Positions 25,115-40,709 of a DNA stretch of 64,000 nt are shown here, in pieces. A model generated the notes under the pieces. The model saw nothing but the letters and a program-made list of their open reading frames with translations. It was not told the origin of the DNA and did not search any database. This DNA comes from Amaranthus tricolor (Eukaryota; Streptophyta; Magnoliopsida; Caryophyllales; Amaranthaceae), in NCBI RefSeq assembly GCF_026212465.1, contig NC_080053.1, positions 2,616,160-2,680,159 of the forward strand. The letters are read 5' to 3'. Each line of letters begins with the position of its first letter. Within the stretch, counting starts at the first letter, position 1. A program made the position numbers and the translations under genes.

Positions 25115-28100
25115 CCAAGTTGCGTAGAAAACAACCAAGTTTGAGCTACTTTATGCGTGAAAGTGTCAAAAATACTTTTAACCCATAAAATCGCTACTTA
25201 GCACTTAATTTGAAGCACATGACTATGATTTTTAATTCTAACCACTTAAACACAATAATATATACCAAATAGTGTTGTGTGCCATGTTTCGTGGAAAACA
25301 AACCAAGTAAGAGCTAATTTACACGCGAAAGTGCCAAAACAGCATAAAAACCCATAAAATCGCAACTTGACACGTAATTTCTAGCATATGACTTTGATTT
25401 TCAATAGTAAAAACTTCAACACAATAATATATACCAAATAGTGTTATGTATCAAGTTTCGTGGAAAACAAAGCAAGTTTGAGCTACCTTATGCGCGAAAG
25501 TGCAAAAACGCTTAATAACCCATTAAATCACATCTTAACACGTAAATTCTAGCATATGACAATGATTTTCAATGCTAACAAATTCAACACAATAATATAT
25601 ACCAAATAGTATTGTGTGCCAAGTTTCTTGCAAAACACACCATGTTTAAACTCCTTTATGCGCAAAAGTGAGAAAAAAGCTAAAAAAAACCAATTAAATC
25701 GCAACCAAACACGTAATTTCTAGCATATGACGATTATTTTTAATTCTAACCAATTCAACACAATAATATATAACAGTGTTGCATCATATGTTACATGGAA
25801 AACAAACCAAGTTTGAGCTACTTTAGGCGCGAATGTGCCAAAAATGCTTAAAAAACCCATCAATTCGCAACCTAATACGTAATTTCTAACATATGGGTAT
25901 GATTTTAAATTCTAACCACTTCAACACAATAATATATACCAAATAGTGTTGTGTGCCATGTTGCGTGGAAAACAAACCAAGTTTGAGCTACTTTATGCGT
26001 GAAAGTGCCAAAAACACTTTTAACCCATAAAATCGCAACACAGCACTTAATTTCTAGCACATGACTATGATTTTCAATTATAACCACTTCAACACAATAA
26101 TATATACCAAATAGTGTTGTTTGCCAAGTTTTGTGGAAAACAAACCAAGTGTGAGCTACTTTATACGCGAAAGTGCCAAAAAGCATAAGAACCCATAAAA
26201 TCGCAACTTAACACGTAATTTCTAGCATACGACTTTGATTTTCAATTGTAAAAACTTCAACGCAATAATATATCCCAAATAGTGTTGTGTGCAAAGTTTC
26301 GAGCAAAACACACCATGTTTAAGCTACTTTATGCGCGAAAGTGACAAAAAAGCTAAAAAACCCATTAAATCGTAACCTAACACGTAATTTCTAGAAAATA
26401 ACTATGATTTTAAATTCAAACAACTTCAACACAATAATATATACCAAATAGTGTTGTGTGCCAAGTTTCGTGTAAAACTCACCATGTTTAAGCTACTTTA
26501 TGCGCAAAAGTGATATAAAAAAACCCATAAAATCGCAACCTAACACGAAATTTTCCTGCATATGACTATGATTATAAATTATAACCACTTCAACACAATA
26601 ATTTATACCAAACAGTGATTTGTGATATGTTGCGTGGAAAACAAACCAAGTTTAAGCTTCTTCAGGCGCGAAAGTGATAAAAAAGCTTAAAAACCCATAA
26701 AATCGCAACTTAACACGTAATTTCTTGCATATGACTATGATTTTCATTGCTAACCACTTCAACACAATAATATATACCAAATAGTGTTATGTGCCAGGTT
26801 TCGTGCAAAATACACTATGTTTAAGCTACTTTATGCACGAAAGTGAAAAAAAAGCTAAAAAAAACCCATAAAATCGCAACCTAACACGTAATTTCTAGCA
26901 TATGATTAGGATTTTAAATTCTAACCACTTCAACACAATAATAAATACCAAACAGTGTTGTGTGCTATGTTGCGTGGAAAACAAAACAAGTTCGAGCTAC
27001 TTTATACGTGAAAGTGCCAAAAACACTTTTAACCCATAAAATCGCATCATAGCACTTGACTATGATTTTCAATTCTACCCACTTCAACACAATAATATAC
27101 ACCAAATAGTGTTGTGTGCCAAGTTTTGTGGAAAACAAACCAAGTTTGAGCTACTTTTTGCACGAAAGTGCCAAAAAAATATAAGAGCCCATAAAATCGC
27201 AACTTAACACGTAATTTCTAGCATATGACTTTTATTTTAAATTATAAAAACTTCAACACAACAATATATAGCAAATAGTGTTGTGTGCCAAGTTTTGTGG
27301 AAAACAAACCAAGTTTGAGCTAATTTATGCGCGAAAGTGCCAAAAAAGCTTAAAAACCCATAAAATCGCAACATAACACGTAATTTCTAACATATGACAA
27401 TGATTTTAAATTCTAACAACTTCAACACAATAATATATACCAAATAGTGTTGTGTGCCAAGTTGAGTGGAAAACAAACCAAGTTTGAGCTACCTGAAACG
27501 TGAAAGTTCTAAAAACACTTTTAACCCTTTAAATCGCAACTTAGAACTTAATTTCTAGCACATGACTATGATTTTCAATTTTAACCACTAATATATATAA
27601 CGTATAGTGTTGTGTGCTAAGTTGCGTGGAACAAAAATCAATTTTAACCACTAAAGTGCCAAAAAAGCTTAAAAATCCATAAAATCGCAACTTAACACTC
27701 TAATTCTAGCATATAACTATTATTTTCAATTCTCACCACTTCAACACGATATGATATACCAAATAGTGTTGTGTGCCTAGTTTCATGAAAAACAAACCAA
27801 GTTTGAGCTACTTCATTCGTGAAAGTGCCAAAAAACACATAAAACCCATAAAATCATAACTTATCACTTAATTTCTAGCACATGACTATGATTTAAAATT
27901 CTAACCACTTCAACACAATAATATATACCAAATAGTGTTGTGCCTCAAGTTGCGTGAAAAACAAACCTAGTTTGAGCTACATTAAAAAGCTAAAAAATAC
28001 CATAAAATCGCAACCTAAAACGTAATTTCTAGCATATGACTACGCTTTTAAATTCTATCCACTTAAACATAATAATAAATACCAAATAGTGTTGTGCCTC

Positions 28101-31100
28101 AAGTTGCGTGAAAAACAAACCTAGTTTGAGCTACTTTATGCATGAAAGTACCAAAAACACTTTTAACTCATAAAATCACAACTTAGCACTTAATTTCAAG
28201 CACATGACTATGATTTTCAATTCTAACCACTTCAACACAATAATATACACCAAATAGTGTTGTATGCCAAGTTTCGTGGAAAACAAACCAAGTTTGAGCA
28301 ACATTATGCGCGAAAGTGCCAAAAAAGCTTAAAAACCCATTAAATCGCAACTTAACACATACTTTTTAGCATATGACTAAGATTTTCAATTCTAACAACT
28401 TCCACACTATAATATATACCAAATAGTGTTGTGTGCCAAGTTTCGTGGAAAACAAACCTAGTTTGAGCTACTTTATGCGCGAAAGTGCCAAAAAAGCATA
28501 AAAACCCATAAAATCACATCTTAACACGTAATTTCTAGCATATGAATATGATTTTCATTGCTAACTACTTCAACACAATAATATATACCAAATAGTGTTG
28601 TGTGCTAAGTTTCGTGCAAAACACAACATGTTTAACCTACTTTATGCGCAAAATTGAAAAAAAGCTAAAAAAAACCCTCAAAATCACATCTTAACACGAA
28701 ACTTCTAGTATGTGACTATTATTTTCAATGCTAACAAACTTCAACGCAGTAATATATACCAAATACTATTGTGTGCCAACTTTCGTGTAAAACACACCAT
28801 GTTTCAGCTACTTTATGCGCGAAAGTGACAAAAAAGCAAAAAAACCCATAAAATCGCAACCTAACACGTATTTTCTAGCTTATGACGATGATTTTAAATT
28901 ATAACCACTTCAACACAATAATATATACCAAATAGTGTTGTGTGCCAAGTTCCGTGGAAAACAAACCAAGTTTTAGATACTTTATGCGTGAAAGTGCCAA
29001 AAACACTTTTAACCCATAAAATCGCAACTAAGCACTTAATTTCCAGCACATGACTATGATTTTCAATTCTAACCACTTCAACACAATAATATATACCAAA
29101 TAGTGTTGTGTGCCAAGTTGCGTGGAAAACAAACCAAGTTTGAGCTACTTTATGCGTGAAAGTGTCAAAAACACTTTTAACCCATAAAATTGCTACTTAG
29201 CACATAATTTCAAGCACATGACTATGATTTTTAATTCTAACCACTTCAACACAATAATATATACCAAATAGTGTTGTGTGCCATATTTCGTGGAAAAAAA
29301 AACCAAGTATGAGCTAATTTATACGCGAAAGTGCCAAAAAAGCATAAGAACCCATAAAATCGCAACTTAACACGTTATTCATAGCATATGACTTTGATTT
29401 TCAATTGTAAAAACTTCAACACAATAATATATACCAAATAGTGTTGTGTATCAAGTTTCGTGGAAAACAAAGCAAGTTTGAGCTACCTTATGCGCGAAAG
29501 TGCAAAAAAGCTTAATAACCCATAAAATCACATCTTAACACGTAAATTCTAGCATGTGACTACGATTTTCAATGCTAACCACTTCAACACAAAAATATAT
29601 ACCAAATAGTATTGTGTGCAAAGTTTCTTTCAAAACACACCATGTTTAAGCTCCTTTATGCGCAAAAGTGAGAAAAAAGCTAAAAAACCCATAAAATCGC
29701 AACCAAACATGTAATTTCTAGCATATGACGGTTATTTTTAATTCTAACCAATTCAACACAATAATATATCACAAAAAGTGTTGTGTTCTATGTTGCATGG
29801 AAAACAAACCAAGTTTGTGCTACTTTAGGCGCGAAAGTGCCAAAAAAGCTTAAAAACCCTTAAATTCGCAACCTAATACGTAATTTCTAGCATATGACTA
29901 TTATTTTAAATTCTAACAACTTCAACACAGTAATATATACAAAATAGTGTTGTGTGCCATGTTCCGTGGAAAACAAACCAAGTTTTAAATACTTTATGCG
30001 TGAAAGTGCCAAAAACACTTTTAACCCATAAAATCGCAACTTAGCACTTAAATTCTAGCACAAGACTATGATTTTCAATTCTAACCACTTCAACACAATA
30101 ATATATACCAAATAGTGTTGTGTGCCAAGTTGCGTGGAAAACAAACCAAGTTTGAGCTACTTAATGCGTGAAAGTGTTAAAAACACTTTTAACCCATAAA
30201 ATCGTTACTTAGCACTTAATTTTAAGCACATGACTATGATTTTCAATTCTAACCACTTCAACACAATAATATATACCAAATAGTGTTGTATTCCATGTTT
30301 CGTGGAAAACAAACCAAGTATGAGCTAATTTATACGCGAAAGTGCTAAAAAAGCATAAGAACCCATAAAATCGCAACTTAACACGTAATTTCTAGCATAT
30401 GACTTTGATTTTCAATTGTAAAAAGTTCAACACAATAATATATACCAAATAGTGTTGTGTATCAAGTTTCGTTGAAAACAAAGCAAGTTTGAGCTACCTT
30501 ATGCGCGAAAGTGCAAAAAAGCTTTATAACCCATAAAATCACATCTTAACACGTAAATTCTAGCATATGACTATGATTTTCAATGCTAACCACTTCAACA
30601 CAATAACATATACCAAATAGTATTGTGTGCCAAGTTTCTTGCAAAACACACCGTGTTTAAGCTCCTTTATGCGCAAAAGTGAGAAAACAGCTAAAAAACC
30701 CATAAAATCGCAACCAAACACGCAATTTCTAGAATATGACGATTATTTTTAATACTAACCAATTCAACACAATAATATATAACAAATAGTGTTGTGTCTT
30801 ATGTTGCATGGAAAACAAACCAAGTTTGAGCTACTTTAGGCGCAAAAGTGCCAAAAAAGCATTAAAAACCCATAAATTCGAAACCTAATACGTAATTTCT
30901 AACATATGACTATGATTTTAAATTCTAACCACTTCAACACAATAATATATACGAAATAGTGTTGTGTGCCATGGTTCTTGGATAACAAACCAAGTTTGAG
31001 CTACTTCATGCGTGAAAGTGCCAAAAACACTTTTAACCCATAAAATCGCAACGTAGCACTTAATTTCTAGCACATGACTATGATTTTCAATTATAACCAC

Positions 31101-34100
31101 TTCAACACAATAATATATACCAAATAGTGTTGTTTACCAAGTTTCGCGGATAACAAACCAAGTGTGAGCTACTTTATACGCGAAAGTGCCAAAAAAGCAT
31201 AAGAACCCATAAAATCGCAACTTAACACGTAATTTCTAGCATTACGAGTTTGATTTTAAATTGTAAAAACTTCAACACAATAATATATACCAAATAGTGT
31301 TGTGTGCTACGTTTCGTGCAAAACACAACATGTTTAACCTACTTTTTGCGCAAAATTGAAAAAAAGCTAAAAAAAACCCTCAAAATCACATCTTAACACG
31401 AAACTTCTAGTATGTGACTATTATTTTCAATGCTAACAAACTTCAACGCAGTAATATATACCAAATACTATTGTGTGCCAACTTTCGTGCAAAACACACC
31501 ATGTTTCAGCTACTTTATGCGCGAAAGTGACAAAAAAGCAAAAAAAAACCCATAAAATCGCAACCTAACACGTATTTTCTAGCATATGACGATGATTTTA
31601 AATTATAACCAATTCAACACAATAATATATACCAAATAGTGTTGTGTGCCAAGTTCCGTGGAAAACAAACCAAGTTTTAGATACTCTATGCGTGAAAGTG
31701 CCAAAAACACTTTTAACCCTTAAAATCGCAACTAAGCACTTAATTTCAAGCACATGACTATGATTTTCAATTCTAACCACTTCAACACACTAATATATAC
31801 CAAATAGTGTTGTGTGCCAAGTTGCGTGGAAAACAAACCAAGTTTGAGCTACTTTATGCATGAAAGTGTCAAAAACACTTTTAACCCATAAAATCGCTAC
31901 TTAGCACTATTATCAAGCACATGACTATGATTTTCAATTTCTAACCACTTCAACACAATAATATATACCAAATAGTGTTGTGTGCCATGTTGCTTGGATA
32001 ACAAACCAAGTTTGAGCTACTTCATGCGTGAAAGTGCCAAAAACACTTTTAACCCATAAAATCGCAACGTAGCACTTAATTTCTAGCACATGACTATGAT
32101 TTTAAATTATAACCACTTCAACACAATAATATATACCAAATAGTGTTGTTTACCAAGTTTCGCGGATAACAAACCAAGTGTGAGCTACTTTATACGCGAA
32201 AGTGCCAAAAAAGCATAAGAACCCATAAAATCGCAACTTAACACGTAATTTCTAGCATTACGAGTTTGATTTTAAATTGTAAAAACTTCAACACAATAAT
32301 ATATACCAAATAGTGTTGTGTGCTAAGTTTCGTGCAAAACACAACATGTTTAACCTACTTTTAGCGCAAAATTGAAAAAAAGCTAAAAAAACCCTCAAAA
32401 TCACATCTTAACACGAAACTTCTAGTATGTGACTATTATTTTCAATGCTAACAAACTTCAACGCAGTAATATATACCAAATACTATTGTGTGCCAACTTT
32501 CGTGCAAAACACACCATGTTTCAGCTACTTTATGCGCGAAAGTGACAAAAAAGCAAAAAAAACCCATAAAATCGCAACCTAACACGTATTTTCTAGCATA
32601 TGACGATGATTTTAAATTATAACCAATTCAACACAATAATATATACCAAATAGTGTTGTGTGCCAAGTTCCGTGGAAAACAAACCAAGTTTTAGATACTC
32701 TATGCGTGAAAGTGCCAAAAACACTTTTAACCCTTAAAATCGCAACTAAGCACTTAATTTCAAGCACATGACTATGATTTTCAATTCTAACCACTTCAAC
32801 ACACTAATATATACCAAATAGTGTTGTGTGCCAAGTTGCGTGGAAAACAAACCAAGTTTGAGCTACTTTATGCGTGAAAGTGTCAAAAACACTTTTAACC
32901 CATAAAATCGCTACTTAGCACTTAATTTCAAGCACATGACTATGATTTTCAATTTCTAACCACTTCAACACAATAATATATACCAAATAGTGTTGTGTGC
33001 CATGTTGCTTGGATAACAAACCAAGTTTGAGCTACTTCATGCGTGAAAGTGCCAAAAACACTTTTAACCCATAAAATCGCAACGTAGCACTTAATTTCTA
33101 GCACATGACTATGATTTTAAATTATAACCACTTCAACACAATAATATATACCAAATAGTGTTGTTTACCAAGTTTCGCGGATAACAAACCAAGTGTGAGC
33201 TACTTTATACGCGAAAGTGCCAAAAAAGCATAAGAACCCATAAAATCGCAACTTAACACGTAATTTCTAGCATTACGAGTTTGATTTTAAATTGTAAAAA
33301 CTTCAACACAATAATATATACCAAATAGTGTTGTGTGCTAAGTTTCGTGCAAAACACAACATGTTTAACCTACTTTTTGCGCAAAATTGAAAAAAAGCTA
33401 AAAAAACCCTCAAAATCACATCTTAACACGAAACTTCTAGTATGTGACTATTATTTTCAATGCTAACAAACTTCAACGCAGTAATATATACCAAATACTA
33501 TTGTGTGCCAACTTTCGTGCAAAACACACCATGTTTCAGCTACTTTATGCGCGAAAGTGACAAAAAAGCAAAAAAAAACCCATAAAATCGCAACCTAACA
33601 CGTATTTTCTAGCATATGACGATGATTTTAAATTATAACCAATTCAACACAATAATATATACCAAATAGTGTTGTGTGCCAAGTTCCGTGGAAAACAAAC
33701 CAAGTTTTAGATACTCTATGCGTGAAAGTGCCAAAAACACTTTTAACCCTTAAAATCGCAACTAAGCACTTAATTTCAAGCACATGACTATGATTTTCAA
33801 TTCTAACCACTTCAACACACTAATATATACCAAATAGTGTTGTGTGCCAAGTTGCGTGGAAAACAAACCAAGTTTGAGCTACTTTATGCGTGAAAGTGTC
33901 AAAAACACTTTTAACCCATAAAATCGCTACTTAGCACTTAATTTCAAGCACATGACTATGATTTTCAATTTCTAACCACTTCAACACAATAATATATACC
34001 AAATAGTGTTGTGTGCCATGTTGCTTGGATAACAAACCAAGTTTGAGCTACTTCATGCGTGAAAGTGCCAAAAACACTGTTAACCCATAAAATCGCAACG

Positions 34101-37100
34101 TAGCACTTAATTTCTAGCACATGACTATGATTTTCAATTATAACCACTTCAACACAATAATATATACCAAATAGTGTTGTTTGCCAAGTTTCGTGGATAA
34201 CAAACCAAGTGTGAGCTACTTTATACGCGAAAGTGCCAAAAAAGCATAAGAACCCATAAAATCGCAACTTAACACGTAATTTCTAGCATTATGAGTTTGA
34301 TTTTCAATTGTAAAAACTTCAACACAATAATATATACCAAATAGTGTTGCGTGCAAAGTTTCGTGCAACACACACCATGTTTAAGTTACTTTATGCGCGA
34401 AAGTGAAAAAAAAGCTAAAAAGCCCATTAAATCACAACCTAACACGTAATTTCTAGCATATGACGATGATTTTTAATTCTAACCACTTCAACACAATAAT
34501 ATATACCAAATAGTGTTGAGTCCCAAATTTCGTGCAAAACACACCATGTCTAAGCTAAATTATGCGCCAATGTGACAAAAATGCTAAAAAATACCATTAA
34601 ATCGCAACCTTACATGTAATTTCTAGCATATGACTATGATTTTAAATTCTAACCACTTCAAATAAATAATATATACCATATAGTGTTTTGTGCTATGTTG
34701 CGTGGAAAACAAACCAATGTTGAGCTACTTTAGGCGCGAAAGTGCCGAAAAAGCTTAAAAACCCATAAAATCGCAACTTAACACGTAATTTTTAGCATAT
34801 GACTATGATTTTCAATCCTAACCACTTCAACACAATATGATATACCATATAGTGTTGTGTGCCCAGTTTCGTGGAAAACAAACTAAGCATGAGCAAATTT
34901 ATTCGTGAAAGTACAAAAAACACATAAGACCCATAAAATCATAACTTAGCACTTAATTTCTAGCACATGACTATGATTTACAATTCTAACCACTTCAACA
35001 CAATAATATATAATAAATAGTGTAGTGTGCCAAGCTTGAGCTACTTTATGCAAGAAAGTGAAAAAAAAGCTAAAAAACCCATAAAATTGCAACCTAACTT
35101 GTCATTTCTCGAAAATGACTATGATTTTAAATTGTCACAACCTCAACACAATAATATATACCAAATAGTTTTGTGTGCCAAGATTCCTGCAAAACACACC
35201 ATGTTTAATCTACTTTATGCGCGAAAGTGACAAAAAATCTAAAACATACCATAAAATCGCAACCTAACACGTAATTTCTAGCATATGACTATGCTTCTAA
35301 ATTTTAACCACTTCAACATAATAATATATACCAAATAAGTTTGTGTGCCAAGTTGCGTGAAAAAAAACCTAGTATGAGCTACTTTATGTGTGAAAGGGCC
35401 AAAAACACTTTTAACCCATAAAATCGCAACTTAGCACTTAATTTCAAGCACATGACTATGATTTTCAATTCTAACCACATCAACACAATAGTATATACCA
35501 AAAAGTGTTGTGTGCCAAGTTTCGAGGAAAACAAACCAAGTTTGAGCAACGTTATGCGCGAAAGTGACATAAAAGCTTAAAAACCCATTAAATCGCAACT
35601 TAACACATAATTTTTAGCATATGACTAAGATTTTCAATTCTAACCCCTTCCTCACAATAATATATACCAAATAGTGTTGTGTGCGAAGTTTCGTGGAAAA
35701 CACACCATGTTTAAGCTAGTTTATGCGCGAAATTGGAAAAAAAGCTAAATAACCCATAAAATCGCAACCTAACACTTAATTTCTAGCATATGGCGTTGAC
35801 TTTTAATGATAACCAATTCAACACAATAATATATACCAAATAGTGTTGTGTACTATGTTGTGTGGCTAACAAACCAAGTTTAAGCTACTTTAGGCGCGAA
35901 AGTGCCAAAAAAGTTTAAAAACCCATAAAATCGCAACCTAACAAGTAATTTCTAGTATATGACTTTAATTTTAAATTCTAACCACTTCAACACAATTATA
36001 TATACCAAACAGTGCTGTGTGCTATGTTGCGTCGAAAATAAACCAAGTTTGAGCTATTTTAGGCACGAAAGTGCCAAAAACACTTTTAACCAATAAAATC
36101 GCATCATAGCACTTAATTTCTAGCAAATCACTATGATTTTCAATTCTAACCACTTCAACACAATAATATATACAAAATACTGTTGTGTGCCAAGTATTGT
36201 GGAAAACAAACCAATTTTAAGCAACTTTATGCGCGAAAGTGGCAAAAAAGCATAAGAACCCAAAAAATTGCAACACAACACGTAAGTTCTTGCTTATGAC
36301 TTTGATTTTCAATTCTAAAAATTTCAACACAATAATATATACCAAATAGTGTTCTGTGCCAAGTTTCGTGGAAAACAAACCTAGTTTGAGCTACTCTATG
36401 CGTGAAAGTGTCAAAAAAGCTAAAAAACCCACAAAATCGCAACTTAGCACGAGATTTCTAGCATATGACTATTATTTTCAATGCTAAAAAACTTCAACAC
36501 AGTAATATATACCAAATACTGTTGTGTGCCAAGTTTTGTGCAAAACACACAATGTTTCAGCTACTTTATGCGCGAAAGTGAAAAAAAAGCTAAGAAACCC
36601 ATAAAATCGCAACCTAACACGTAATTTCTAGCATATGATGCTGACTTTTAATTATAACCACTTCAACACAATAATATATACCAAATAGTGTTGTGTGCCA
36701 TGTTCCGTGGAAAACAAACCAAGTTTGATCTACTTTAGTCACGAAAGTGCCAAAAAAGTTTAAAAACCCATAAAATCGCAACCTAAAAAGTAAATTCTAG
36801 CATATGACTATGATTTTAAATGCTAACCACTTCAATACAATTATATATACCATACAGCGTTGTGTGCTATGTTGCGTCGAAAACAAACTAAGTTTGAGCT
36901 ACTTTAGGCGTGAAAGTACCACAAAGACTTTTAACTAATAAAATCGCATCATAGCACTTAATTTCTAGCAAATCACTATGATTTTCAATTCTAACCACTT
37001 AAACACAATAATATATACCAAATAGTATTGTGTGCCAAGTCTTGTGGAAAACAAACAAAGTTTGAGCTACTTTATGCGCGAAAGTGGCAAAAAAGCATAA

Positions 37101-40100
37101 GAACCCATAAAATTGCACCTCAACACGTAATTTTTTTCTTAATTACTATGATTTTCGATTGTAAAAACTTCAACACAATAATATATACCAAATAGTGTTC
37201 TGTGCCAAGTTTTGTGGAAAAAAAACCTATTTTGAGCTACTCTATGCGCGAAAGTGTCAAAAAAGCTTTAAAACCCGAAAAATCGCATCTTAACACGAAA
37301 TTTCTAACATATGACTATTATTTTCAATGCTAACAAACTTCAACACAGTAATATATACCAAATAATTTTGTGTGCCAAGAATCGTGCAAAACACACCATG
37401 TTTCAGCTACTTTATGCGCGAAAGTGACAAAAAAGCTAAAAAATACCATAAAATCGCAACCGAACACGTAATTTCTTGAATATGAGTATGCTTTTAAATT
37501 CTAACCACTTCAACACAATAATATATAACAAATAGTGTTATGTGCCTAGTTTCGTGGAAAAGAAACCTAGTTTGATCTACTTTATGCGCGAAAGTACCAA
37601 AAAAGCATAAACACCTATAAAATCACATCTTAACACGTAATTTGAGGCATATGACTATGATTTTAAATGCTAACCACTTGAACACAATAATATATACCAA
37701 ATAGTGTTGTGTGCCAAGGTTCGTGTAAAACACACCATGTTTAAGCTACTTTATGCGCGAAAGTTAAAAAAAAGCTAAAAAACCCATAAAATCGCAACCT
37801 AACACGTAATTTCCAGAATATGACTATGATTTTATATTCTAACAACTTCAACACAATAATATATACCAAATAGTATTGTGTGCCAAGTTTCGTACAAAAC
37901 TCACCATGTTTAAGCTATTTTATGCGCGAAAGTGACAAAAAAGATAAAAAAAACCCATAAAATCGCAACCTAACACGTAATTTCTAGCATATGACTATGA
38001 TTTAAAATTCTAACCACTTAAACACAATAATATATACCAAATAGTGTTGTGTGCCAAGTTCCGTAGAAAACAAACCAAGTTTGAGCTACTTTAAGCGTGA
38101 AAGTGCCAAAAACACTTTTAACCCATAAAATCGCTACTTAGCACTTAATTTCAAGCACATGACTAAGATTTTCAATTCTAACAACTTCAACACAATAATA
38201 TATACCAAATAGTGTTTTGTGCCAAGTTTCGTGGAAAACAAACCAAGTTTGAGCTACTTTATGCGCGAAAGTTCTAAAAAAGAATAAGAACACATAAAAT
38301 CGCAACTTAACACGTAATTTGTAGCATATGACTTTTATTTTCAATTGTAAAAACTTCAACACAATAATATATACCAAATAGTGTTGTGTGTCAAGTTTCG
38401 TGGAAAACAAAGCAAGTTTGAGCTACCTTATGCACGAAAGTATAAAAAAAGCTTAAGAACCCATAAAATCACATCTTAACACGTAAATTCTTGCATATGA
38501 CTATGATTTTCAATGCTAACCACTTAAACACAATAATATATACCAAATAGTGTTGTGTGCTAAGTTTTTTGCAAAACACACAATGTTTAAGCTACTTTAT
38601 GCGCGAAAGTGAGAAAAAAGCTAAAAAACCCATAAAATCGCAACCTAACACGTAATTTCTAGCATATGAAGATTATTTTTAATTCTAACAAATTCAACAC
38701 AATAATATATACCAAATAGTGTTGTGTCCTATGTTGCATGGAAAACGAATTAAGTTTGAGCTACTCTAGGCGCGAAAGTGCCAAAAAAGCTTTAAAAACC
38801 CATAAATTCGCAACCTAACACGTAATTTCTAGCATATGACTATTATTTTAAATTCTAACCACTTCAACAAAACAATATATACCAAATAGTGTTGTTTGCT
38901 AAGTTGCGTGGAAAAAAAACCAAGTTTGAGCTACTTTATGCATGAAAGTGGCAAAAAAGCGTAAAAACCCATAAAATAACATCTTAACACTCAATTGCTT
39001 GCATATGACTATGATTTTAAATACTAATCACTTCAACACAATAATATATACAACATAGTGTTGTGCACAACGTTTCGTGCAAAACACACCATGTTGTGTT
39101 TTCTAGCATATGACTATGATTTTAAATTCTAACCACTTCAAATGAATAATATATACCAAATAGTGTTGTGTGCTATGTTGCGTGGAAAACAAACCAATGT
39201 TGAGCTACTTTAGGCGCGAAGGTGCCGAAAAAGCTTAAAAACCAATAAAATCCCAACTTATAACGTTATTTTTAGCATATGACGATGATTTTCAATCCTA
39301 ACCACTTCAACACAATATGATATACCATATAGTGTTGTGTGCCCAGTTTCGCGGAAAACAAACCAAGTTTGAGCAACTTTATTCGTGAAAGTGCAAAAAC
39401 GCTTAAAACCCATAAAATCATAACTTAGCACTTGATTTCTAGCACATGACTATGATTTACAATTCTAACCACAACATAATAATATATACTAAATAGTGTT
39501 GTGTGCCAAGTTTCGTAGAAAAAACCAAGTTTGAGCAACTTTATGCAAGAAAGTGAACAAAAAGCTAAAAAACCCATAAAATCGCAACCTAACAAGTCAT
39601 TTCTCGCAAATGACTATCATTTTAAATTATAACCACCTCAACACAATAATGTATACTAAATAGTGTTGTGTGCCAAGATTCGTGCAAAACACACCATGGT
39701 TATGCTAATTTATGAGCGAAAGCGACAAAAAAGCTAAAAAATACCATAAAATTGCAACCTAACACGTAATTTCTAGCATATGACTATTCTTTTAAATTCT
39801 ACCCACTTCAACATAATAATATATACCAAATAGTGTTGTGTGCCAAGTTGCGTGAAAAAAAAAACCAATTTTGAGCTACTTTGTGCGTGAATGTGCCAAA
39901 AAAACTTTTAATCCCATAAAATCGCAACTTAGCACTTAATTTCAAGCACACGACTATGATTTTCAATTCTAACAACTTCAACACAATAATATATACCAAA
40001 TAGTGTTGTGTGCCAAGTTTCGTGGAAAACAAACCAAGTTTGAGCTACTTTATGCGCGAAAGTGCCAAAAAAGCATAAGAACCCATAAAATCGCAACTTA

Positions 40101-40709
40101 ACCCGTAATTTCTAGCATATGACTATGATTTTCAATTCCAAAAACTTCAACACAATAATATATACCAAATAGTGTAGAGTGCCAAGTTTCGTGGAAAACA
40201 AACCAAGTTTGAGCTACTTTAAGCGCGAAAGTGCCAAAAAAGTTTAAAAACCCATAAAATCGCCACTTAACACGTAATTTCTAGCATATGACAATGATTT
40301 TCAATTCTAAAAACTTCATCACAATAATATATACCAAATAGTGTTGTGTGCAAAGTTTCGTGGAAAACCAACCAAGTTTGAGCGACTTTAAGCGCGAAAG
40401 TGCCAAAAAAGCTTAGAAACCTATAAAATTTCGTGCCAAGTTTTAAATTCTAGCATATGATAATGATTTTAAATTCTAACCACTTTAAGAAAATAATATA
40501 TACCAAAAAGTGTTGTGTGCCATGTTTCGTGCAAAACACACCTTGCTTAAGCTACTTTATGCGCGAAAGTGACAAAAAAGCTAAAAAACATGTAAAATCG
40601 CTAGCTAACACGTAATTTCTAGCATATGACTATGATTTTAAATTCTAACCTCTTCAACACAATAATATATACCAAATAGTGTTGTGTGCTATGTTGCGTG
40701 AAAAAAAAC
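25115..40709 (+). repeat. ~169-bp satellite array, middle block
   Basis: Same satellite in the same orientation, resuming directly after the Gypsy element with the duplicated target CCAAG (25115-25119) and ending at the left LTR of the Copia element. Subfamilies alternate irregularly, and a 6-monomer higher-order repeat lies at 31241-34287. Truncated monomers occur, for example near 27630-27660, 27995 and 39060-39110, where long parts of the unit are missing. Nothing else was seen in this block. Confidence 0.97.
31241..34287 (+). repeat. ~1015-bp (6-monomer) higher-order repeat, three copies
   Basis: Three consecutive units start at the rare variant ATTACGAGTTTGATTTT at 31241, 32257 and 33272, giving periods of 1016 and 1015 bp, equal to six monomers. 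The units differ by only a handful of bases and small indels in A-runs, so the amplification is recent. A fourth start at 34288 (ATTATGAGTTTG) then diverges. Upstream, about 28600-29250 and 30940-31240 contain diverged relatives of the first and last parts of the unit, probably the source before amplification. Confidence 0.9.

Noticed and set aside
24906..25134. Small minus-strand frames in the Gypsy 5' LTR
   Set aside because: They are the LTR copy of the gag-pol C-terminus, without its upstream coding sequence; the 16-bp duplication disrupts the frame, so they are not genes.
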